A stretch of DNA of 64,000 nucleotides from Agapanthus africanus (Eukaryota; Streptophyta; Magnoliopsida; Asparagales; Amaryllidaceae). Positions 56,233 through 64,000 of the stretch are shown here, piece by piece. The notes beneath the pieces are model-generated. The model did not search any database, was not told where the DNA came from, and saw nothing but the letters and a program-made list of their open reading frames with translations. How positions within the stretch are numbered: the first letter of the stretch is position 1; each line of letters opens with the position of its first letter. A program made the position numbers and the translations under genes. The stretch is from positions 374,936,137 to 375,000,136 of the forward strand of contig JASDDO010000006.1 in assembly GCA_030015575.1 (NCBI GenBank), read 5' to 3'.

Positions 56233-58834
56233 TTAAAGAAGAAAGAAAGAGAATGTCGTCAGCGAACAGGTCGCTCGGTAAGTCCCAAAGATAAGGGAGA
56301 AGTAGAATATACAGAATAAGAAGGTACCTTTTAAAGTTGTATTATATTGTTGTAATGTTGTGTTAACGCTATTGTTTATAGCTTGGTACAGAAGAATGCC
56401 AGTGTATACGAGAGGAGTCTCTATATACTAGAGACTAGAAGCAAGTATAGTACAAGGAACCGTTTATGCCACGGTACAACAGCAACTGGATTCATGTTAG
56501 GTGTATTAAGTCTTACTGTCTCGTGCCACTTCTAACATCTTCCGTACCAATCTACTCCTTAAACCCCGAGATGTCTTGTTTGTATTGTATTGTATTGTAA
56601 ATTGTATTGATTGTATAATTGGATGACTAACCAAAACCATGATATCAGTAAATGGATGTAACCGTAGAATCATGTAAATGGATGTAACTGGAGAATCATG
56701 TAAATGGAATGTATATCCATGGTTCGGTTAAGTCAAGTTATATAGATTGCTAATTAGATTCATGGATTCATGTTGAATTGTAATATTGTAGATTGTACTT
56801 GAATCATATTCAAATCAGATTATAATGAGACTCAAACTGAGTTAGACAATTAGAAAAGTAAATTGAAGTCCTGATTGTTTTAATGCTATCGGTAACCGCT
56901 GCACATGGGCGACAGGATTTGTGTCTTTTTCAAAGACGATTACCGTATTGATAACACGGTTAATTAAGTTGTCTACCTTAGATAGGCAAGCACCCATATC
57001 TCCGGCTCCCTGAGGCTCAAGAGACTAGTTCCGCTTAAATCTATATTTACTAGGGTCCTTATTGTAATTTATATAACTTGAGGGGGTTTTATGTAAAAGT
57101 AATTTTGTATAGTTTTCAAAATACAACTAAAGTATTTAAAAATCATCTTTATGTGCATACAACAATTTAATGATCAAGATAAATATGTATACATGTTTGA
57201 ATAGTATGAAATGAGTCAAGTATATTATTCGAGTAACTACAATAAACAATGTTGTAAACAAATATTATGTACGACTAATTAATCAAGTCGAACGAATGCG
57301 GAATATAAACGAAAACATAGAATTAAGTGTTATGCACGTGTGAGTTCTGGTATCGCCTAAATACGCCTACCGGTTTTGGAGATATACTCGTTTTCGTATC
57401 GTCGACCAAAACAGATCAGAATCTGTTCAGTACCGTCACATATTTTTAAAATACAGTTTAAGTTAATTTCTATTTGGTTTCAGGTTACAAAGATTATTAG
57501 AAAATTGTAGATCTTTCGATGTACTTATCCAAAACACTAAGATTCATGCAATTTAGATTTCTGAATCTCTACTTATGACCATTTTAATATCAACATTTAA
57601 AACAGAAATTCAGATTTCTGGACATCAACTATATGTTATATTGCAAAGCCTATATTGAGTTGATTCATGTGTTTTTAAGTAATAAAGTATACATAAAATT
57701 ATAGTTCTATTAATTGTGCATCTACACATCTAAATTTTGTCATGAATGGACATCAGGAGTTTGAGTTATGTCTAATTTAGAAACAGTGTGCGAATCAGGA
57801 TAGATTCTATCCAGATTCGTCGCTTAATATTGTAACACAGCTTTCTATATTTTACGTCAGTTTTCAGTAAGAATATAAAACTAAGAAAATATATATCATT
57901 CAATGTAGATATCCAAAACACCTGATTTTTCTCAATTTGGATATCGTTATACCAAGTTATGTGTCCTAGAAATTAACCGATAATTGCAGTTTTCTGTTTT
58001 TACGAACAGTGAATAAAAATGATATAATTCCTAAACCGTTATGCGGTTCGATCTAAAAATTTTATAGCAAGTACAAAATGATATATTCTATCATCTGTAA
58101 ATTTCCTAAAATTTCCAAAAGTAAAAATTAATTTCTAAAAAATATTTTAAAGGTAAAGGTATTAATATGTATGCTAAAATCGGCAAGAAGATTAACTGGT
58201 ATTTTTATGTAAGCTTTTATGCAAGCTTCTATTTTTCTTTTAAGAAACAAACCAATTTTATGAGACATTATAAATATATTGTGGCATGAAATTTATGTTC
58301 TCACAACTCATAATAAATATTCATAGTCATGAACAAAGAATTGAAAACACTTTAATTTGAACAAGAGGCAATAAGATATTATTAAATCATATATAACCAT
58401 ATGTATCTAGACTTATATATATGTATATGTTTATGTTTATTTTTTTCTTAAGGATTACGATATGAAAAAAAACGGGTTCACGAGATATGAAAAAAGAAGA
58501 ATAAAGAGATGGAGGGAGGGAGGGGAGAAGGGACTTACATACACAAGTCGGTATTGTCACCGGGCTTGTCTATCCGCCGATAGCCTCATGTTACTAGCGA
58601 GACTTCTTGAAAACATCTTCATGTTCTTCTTTTTGGAGTCTAGGTGAAAAGGAAGAACTGAGAGATAGAAAAATGTGAGGAAGGAAAAAATAGAGGAGGA
58701 CAATTAAAGATGATGTAATGGTGAATTATGTATAATAATATATGCATTCAACATGAGATTTAAAAGAGAAATGAAAGATCTCATTTGTAGGTTATGAGAA
58801 GAATGAAAAATAATAAAAAATAATTGCAAGAATA

Positions 58835-58891
58835 GAAATTTGAACATGTAACTTATGGAATAACAATGCAAAGACTTAACCAATGAGCTAC
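58835..58891 (-). other. tRNA-like A-box/B-box sequence in the inverted LTR
   Basis: On the minus strand TAGCTCATTGG (58891-58881) is followed by TTAAG and, after about 35 bases, GTTCAAATTTC (58845-58835). Same arrangement as in the two plus-strand LTRs. Confidence 0.5.
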
Positions 58892-59212
58892 AAGATTGTT
58901 CATGCACATATTTAATTAGAATTAAATATATGCTGTTGCTTAAAAAGAAAGTGGGCTTTTCAGATGGGCTGTAGAGAATAAAAATAATGGATTTGGGTTA
59001 AATATTTATGAAAGGAAAAATAAGAATGAGAAGTTAAAAACTTAAATATAAGAAAAAGAAATTGTACCTAGAAAAAAAATACATAATAGATTGAGGAATA
59101 AAATAATAATAAATTTAATAGAAAACGGAAAATACCAAGTACAAATAAATACGGTATATTATTGAAGAGGGATAATACAAATGTATAAAGATTTTGGGGT
59201 TATTACACATTT

Positions 59213-59977
59213 ACTGATATCATGGTTTCGGCAAGTCATCCATCTATACAGTCTATAATATAAGACAATACAAGTTACAATACAATACAAACAATAAAAT
59301 CAAAACATCGCGGGATTTAAGGGGTAGATTGGTATGGAAGGTGTTAGAAGTGGCACGAAACTGCAAGATTTAAGACACCTAACCTGTATTCCATTGCTGT
59401 TGTATCGTGGCATAAACGGTTCCTTGTACATTCCGTTCACCTTAGTATCTGGTCTATTGAGACTCATCTCGTATACACCGGCATCCTTCTGTACCACGCT
59501 ACAAACAACAGCGTTAACAATATAATACAACTTTAAAAGTTACTCTCTCTCTCGCTCTGTCTATTCTATTTCTCCTTATCTTTGAGACTTACCGAGTGAT
59601 TGTTCGCTGACGACATTCCTTCTCTTTTTTCTTTGGAATGTTGTCAGGTGATTCGGACCTTCAGGAGATCGAGCCTACCAGCGAGGACTTGGATCAGCTA
59701 GCCTACGACCCAGAGCTCTAGATTCATTGTACACATTTCATTTCAGTACTTTCCATTTCTGTTATGCCACTGTTTAGGTATTGCTTTCATTCAGATGTAT
59801 TTACTTTTCATGTACTGTAAAAGAATGTTAATAAATAAAGTTGATGTTCATTACATTTGTCTCTTGTGTATATTTCTTTTATATTGCTTAGATACGCTTA
59901 GCATGTTTACTTCAGAGTAAATACGTAGCGGCCTTGTCGCGTCCCCTTCGTCGTAGACCGGGAAGCGAGGCGTGACA
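59213..59977 (+). mobile_element. 5' LTR of the Tekay-like chromovirus, second part
   Basis: It continues the LTR after the inverted insertion, from ACTGATATCATGG to GGCGTGACA. It is followed by GGTTTTGTTGGTAGCCC, where only TGGTA (59986) is left of a possible initiator-Met primer site. Confidence 0.85.
59638..59721 (+). CDS. 27-codon acidic micro-ORF, intact copy (Tekay-like LTR)
   Basis: ATG at 59638 to TAG at 59719. It encodes LSGDSDLQ, IEPTSEDLDQ and DPEL at the end; 10 of 27 residues are Asp or Glu. It lies in the downstream third of the LTR after a pyrimidine tract. Two related LTRs have the same frame and length. Function unknown. Confidence 0.4.
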   Translation: MLSGDSDLQEIEPTSEDLDQLAYDPEL

Positions 59978-60167
59978 GGTTTTGTTGGTAGCCCATGCAG
60001 GTCCGAGCTGTATGGAACCCTACCATGCAGTTCAGTTCTGTATGGACAACCTAAGCAATATAACACAAGAACTAGCAACTAAAACATTCTTTACAATTCA
60101 TATTCCTTGAATCTTATCATTTCATATATTTTGAATCTGTCCTAACCCAAATTGTTCATTCAAGGTT
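59978..60167 (+). other. Leader between LTR and gag
   Basis: Non-coding; no good primer site remains. It contains an imperfect inverted repeat GCATGGGC... / CCATGCAG in the first 60 bases. Confidence 0.5.
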
Positions 60168-60617
60168 ATGGATTCCCCGAACAACACCAGCACCAACCTC
60201 AACAACACTCCACCTCCACTACCGATTACACCTGCCATCCCTGCTCCGATCAATGAGCAGATGGTTCTACTTGAGGCGATCCACATCCTCCCAGAAGGAC
60301 AGCAGCAGCAAACTGCTCTTTTAATGAACCGTCCCGAAACGGAAGCACCCGGAGTGAAGCAATTCCGGGCACTGCACCCCAAGAACTTTTCGGGAAAAGA
60401 GAGCCCTCTGAAAGCTGAGGAATGGGCTCAGAGCATCGAAAATGATCTGGCAGCGGCACAAGTGCCTGAGGTAGCTTGGGTTCGTATTGCGAAATTACAG
60501 CTCACGGACAATGCATGGGTTTGGTGGAAGGCGGATGAAAGCTGTCTTGATCAACCCATCGAATGGAAGACTTTCCGAGACATGTTCGACGCAAAGTACT
60601 TCCCTGAGACTGCCAGG
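60168..60617 (+). pseudogene. gag: Chromovirus gag, 5' part, truncated by an insertion
   Basis: From ATG 60168 the frame is open and well preserved: a Pro/Thr/Asn-rich N-terminus, then FRALHPKNFSGKESPLKAEE, WAQSIENDL, WVWWKADES and PIEWKTFRDMFDAKYFPE, the standard Ty3/Gypsy gag core order. It stops at ETAR, where the minus-strand Tat LTR begins (60618); the last ~13 codons of the visible frame belong to that LTR. The rest of this gag and pol should resume to the right of the window. The intactness suggests that the chromovirus insertion is relatively young. Confidence 0.88.
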
Positions 60618-63222
60618 TGTTCCCCTCCGAAAGACGGCGACGACTGAACGTCTAGCCTGAGGTTCGGGGCTGATGCTATATGGTTTTATCCGTCTACCTC
60701 TCCGAAGATGCCAAGTTGATTTATGGCACCGTGTATCGGAGGTTTAAACGGATGCGGCCGATATAGCAGATTTCGTCAGATTCCCCCTCGCTAGAGAGGT
60801 TTTTGATTGTTGGAACGCTTTTCCCTGCAGGCGCAAGCCCCTGCAGTTAATTACGCTACCGCATCGCGGTAGCCACTTTCTCCTTCTCCAGAATTTCACT
60901 TCGTGTCGTGTGTGTTTGTTTTGTTTGTGGTTGCCCGTGGATTGTATACGGAGACTGAGTAATGCCGTCGCCCGTAGGACGTGGATTAGTCCAAATCCGT
61001 ATTTTCTTAGATTTGGGTTTGGTGTGTTGGTTTAAGGATACGTTAGCCATATTGAGGCTAAGATCAACCTAAACGTTCGTTAAGGATATGTTAGTCCTGT
61101 TTGAGACTAAGATCAACTTAACGTGGTGATCCATTTAATATATGGCTGTCGGGACTCATCACCTCTCTGACGACGTTGAAGGATTACAACGATAGATGTC
61201 AGAGGAGTTCAGAGATGTACCCTTGAACCGAAGTTGATTAGGAAATATGGAGTCTGTTGAAATACTGAAGGATACGTTAGCCTTGCTTGGGGCTAAGATC
61301 TACTTAAGTGGGATCGTTTAGATCCGACAGAAGAGCGTTTGGAGACTCTATTATTCCAGTTTAAGGACGTAGTGGTCCATGTTCCAGTTTAGGGACGTGG
61401 TGGTCCATCGCCAGTTTAAGGACGTGGTGGTCCATCATTAGTTTAAGGACGTTTCGGTCCATCGCTAGTTTAGGGACATGGTGGTCCATCACCAGTTTAA
61501 GGACGTGGTGGTCCATTATTAGTCTAAGAACGTTTCGGTCCGATATTAGTTTAAGGACGTTTCGGTCCATCGCCAGTTTAGGGACGTGGTGATCCATCGC
61601 CAGTTTAAGGACGTGGTGGTCCATCGCCAGTTTAAGGACGTTTCGGTCCATATTAATGTGTGGTCATCGGGACCCGTCACCTCTCTGACGTCGTTGAGGA
61701 ATTACAACGATAGGTGTCAGAGGAGTTCGGAGATGTACCCTCGAACCGGATGTAAATTGATTTAGGAGAGCAATCTTGCTCAGTCAATTTAATTTGAGGA
61801 CTTACGGCCATGATTGGGCTAAATCCAGTTTCAAGATTCTTTTGTCTTTGGCCTATTGGACCTGTGCTAGGGCCTTGCCCCTTTACTGCATTATTTTTCT
61901 TTGTTTTGGTTGGGCTCTGCCCTTTTATAAATGATGCAGAGCATCTATTTTGCTTGGGCTCTGCCCTTGTTAAAATGCATAGCATTTTTGATTAGGCATG
62001 TTAGGCCTTTTAATTGGGCTCTGTCCCTTTTCTTAATAATGCAGAGCATTAAATACTCTGACAATGCCCCACATGGCTTGTCAGGCGCTTTGCGCAAATT
62101 AAAGAGCGCAAGCGCATGTGGAAGTGACACGTGTCACGCTCTGGTGAGCGCAAGCGCAACAGCACAGTGCGCTGCGTCAGTGCGCTGTGCTGTTGCACTG
62201 CTGACACGTGGCGCTTCCTGGCGGCTTGCGCAATAGCGCAGTTTTGGCAAGTGCTGGGCACTGTTCTTATTCTTTTGGATCAATTTTAGATCAAAGAAAA
62301 CAAGTTTTTTTCTTGTTTTCAAAGAACCAGTGGTTCATAAAAGTGCAAGGCATTGTTATTGTTTATTTTTCTCTTTTCTTGAAGATCATTGATCTTGTTC
62401 TTAGATCAATGATCTGTTTTTAAGAGAATTTTCTCTTTTTCTAAAGGTTTTTACCTCTTTTTTTTGTTCTTGAGAAATTCTCTCTAATTCTTCAGAGTTC
62501 TCTCTGTTTGAAGTTCTTGATTTCTCCCAAAAATGTTGATGCCCTTGAATTGAGGTCTAGGGTCCTTTTTATAGTGCCCATAAATTAGTTAAATTTGTTA
62601 AAGAGATGTTTCTCTGAGTGATTTGGGGAATTTTCCCCACCGTTGGATCTTTGATCCAAGAGCTTCTGTTTTACAGAAGAAAATCTTCTTGTTTTAACAA
62701 GAACAGAAAGATCTTATTAGAATTTTAATTCTGTTTGGCGTAAACATCCCAGCGCTTGACACGTGTCGCGCAGCGCAGCAGTTGCGCAGCTGTGCTTGCG
62801 CATCTGCGCAGACACGTGTCGCACAGCGCAGCGTTTGCGCAGCTGTGCTTGCGCAGCTATGCTTGCGCAGCTATGCAGACACGTGTCGGGCAGCGCAGCG
62901 CTTGCGCAGCTGTGCTTGCGCAGTTGTGCTTGTGCAACTGTGCAGACACGTGTCGCGCAGCTCAGCGCTTGCGCAGCTGTGCTTGCGCAACTGCGCAGAC
63001 ACGTGTCACGCAGCGCAGCGTTTGCGCAACTGAAGCGTTGTTTCCTTTACTTTTTGTTTTAAAAGAGCCTTGCTCTGATTGGACGCACTGCCTCGGACGC
63101 TGTGCTGACGCATCAACTTCTGACACGTGGCGAGTTGCGCGCAGCGCACGGGATTTGAAGCGTTGCTTCAAAATTTGAATTTTTGAAATTCAAACAGAGT
63201 CTTGCTCTGATTGGGGGAAACA
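60618..63222 (-). repeat. 3' LTR of the minus-strand Tat copy
   Basis: 2605 bases, longer than the 2.44 kb LTRs of the plus copy, with more G-box units. Its TATA box is at 62573-62564 (minus) and its GGACC/GTCC minisatellite at 61360-61650 (about ten units). Confidence 0.9.
62757..63130 (-). promoter_or_regulatory. Expanded G-box array in U3
   Basis: CACGTG occurs at 62760, 62813, 62880, 62947, 63000 and 63124. The spacing over the core of the array is 53, 67, 67 and 53 bases. The units contain GACACGTGTCGC and GCGCAGCTGTGCTTGCGC. Open frames on both strands derive from the repeat. Confidence 0.6.
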
Positions 63223-63323
63223 AATGCCCCCCACCGTTGCGCTCACGTGGCGCGCACATGAGTGCAGCGGTGGCAAGATCCCAGCCTTTGGATCAACTAA
63301 TAAGTTAAAGGGGCGCAGGCGCC

Positions 63324-63331
63324 TATAAATA
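63324..63331 (+). promoter_or_regulatory. TATA box of a plus-strand PMD gene
   Basis: TATAAATA in GCCTATAAATAGGACCC, the counterpart of 23047-23040. It points out of the window to the right, where the antisense PMD gene of this Tat copy should begin. Confidence 0.65.
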
Positions 63332-63354
63332 GGACCCTTGGTCCTTAGAAGATT

Positions 63355-64000
63355 CTTTACAACTTTCAAGAATTTTGATTCTCAGAGCCTTGCTCTTGCT
63401 TAAGAACTTTCAGAGCCTTGCTCTTGTTTCTTCTCCAAGAACTTCAAAGTTCAGAACTTAGAATCACTCTAGGTAAAAAAATTAAATTTAATTTAATTTA
63501 ATTAACAGAGCCTTGCTCTCAAAAACTTACAGATCTATAGAGATCTTGTCCATGGTTCTTAACCCATGAACAGAGCTTTGCTCTTAGATCAAATGTAGAT
63601 CTTTTTAGATCTGAAAAATGAAGAATTTTTTTATAAGTTTTCATGGATTTTTCAAGATTCCAAAATTTTAATTCCTTTAAGTGTTAAAAAAAAATTTGAT
63701 GGATCTTTCCATTATTACCACAGAGCTATGCTCTTTTAAGGAATCTTGTTCCCCTGAGACCAGAGTTTGACAAATGTCACTCTGTGACAGAGCTTTGCTC
63801 TAAAAGAGGAGATTTTCTCCTGTCTCTAGGGATTTCCCATCAATGAGGATATTCTCTTGGGGATTTTTTCATTAATTGACAGTCTCACCCAATGATGGGG
63901 CTATCATCCAGATTTTGTGGGTTCCCCTTTGGTCCCCTACCCACTGCATTGCAGTGTGGTGTAAAATTTTAAAACGCCAAGTGTTGGAATTATAACACTG
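63355..64000 (+). other. PMD gene 5'UTR exon and start of its intron (partial)
   Basis: By analogy with the first copy, the transcript would start near 63355, run to CTCTAG/GTAAAA (donor GT at 63473-63474) and continue as intron to beyond 64000. The window ends at the position homologous to 22248, so the acceptor and ATG are expected within about 50 bases after the window. No coding sequence is included. Confidence 0.55.

Larger units (their letters stand above)
55897..59207 (-). mobile_element. Inverted solo LTR of the same chromovirus family
   Basis: On the minus strand it runs from TGTAATAACCCC (59207) to GGGGCGTGACA (55897), flanked by CATTT at 55892-55896 and 59208-59212. Its tRNA-like segment is at 58891-58835 and its micro-ORF at 56232-56149. 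No internal domain is present. It sits inside the related 5' LTR in opposite orientation, giving long inverted repeats. Confidence 0.92.
60618..64000 (-). mobile_element. Second copy of the first Tat family, minus strand, 3' end only
   Basis: On the minus strand it contains a 3' LTR (63222-60618), a polypurine tract (63235-63226) and the PMD promoter block, all matching 23150-25586 and 22251-23149 of the first Tat element. The element's body continues to the right of the window. The left flank CCAGG (60613-60617) would be its TSD. Confidence 0.92.

Noticed and set aside
61361-61651. Minus-strand 96-codon protein with repeated MDHHVLKLA
   Set aside because: It is a direct translation of the GGACC/GTCC minisatellite in the LTR.

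Overview
The window is plant nuclear DNA, almost certainly from an angiosperm with a large genome, made of nested LTR retrotransposons. The evidence is the presence of Tat-type Ty3/Gypsy elements with two RNase H domains, an Athila-like element, Tekay/Del-like chromovirus LTRs, and an antisense intron-containing plant mobile domain (PMD) gene. I found no host gene I can support. The species cannot be told from the sequence.

Left part (1-25591). An LTR fragment (1-205, minus) and about 2.3 kb of gene-free flank precede a 23 kb Tat-lineage element (2553-25586, plus, TSD ACGGT). It has 2.4 kb LTRs with G-box arrays and a TATA box. Its gag, protease, reverse transcriptase, RNase H, second RNase H and integrase are all recognisable, but stops and frameshifts break them. 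A 3' zone follows with three copies of an ordered six-hairpin cassette and a 132-bp tandem repeat. Next comes an antisense PMD gene of about eight coding exons, with its own TATA box and a 5'UTR intron, lying back to back with the 3' LTR.

Middle part (25592-49419). A repeat-rich locus forms a large inverted repeat (GATATTGG motifs, TTACAGGC motifs, CCAGACGTCTGG palindromes). Its centre is occupied by an Athila-like element (26548-47321) that kept gag and protease remnants but has no polymerase. That element is itself interrupted by a 10 kb LARD-type element without coding capacity (29644-39599, TSD TTAAA, initiator-Met PBS) and by a solo LTR (40290-43123, TSD TGCAC).

Right part (49420-64000). 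A second, more decayed Tat-like element (LTR 49420-51422, gag to 53745) is interrupted inside its zinc knuckle by a Tekay-like element (LTR 53746-59977, gag start 60168-60617). That LTR holds an inverted solo LTR of its own family (55897-59207, TSD CATTT). The Tekay gag is cut by a second copy of the first Tat family in minus orientation (60618 to beyond 64000). The last 780 bases are that copy's plus-strand PMD promoter and first UTR exon.

The signals I consider least explained are: the covarying hairpin cassettes in the Tat 3' zone; the separate PMD promoter next to the Tat 3' LTR; a 27-codon acidic micro-ORF at the same place in three related LTRs; and a tRNA-like A-box/B-box pair near the start of those same LTRs.
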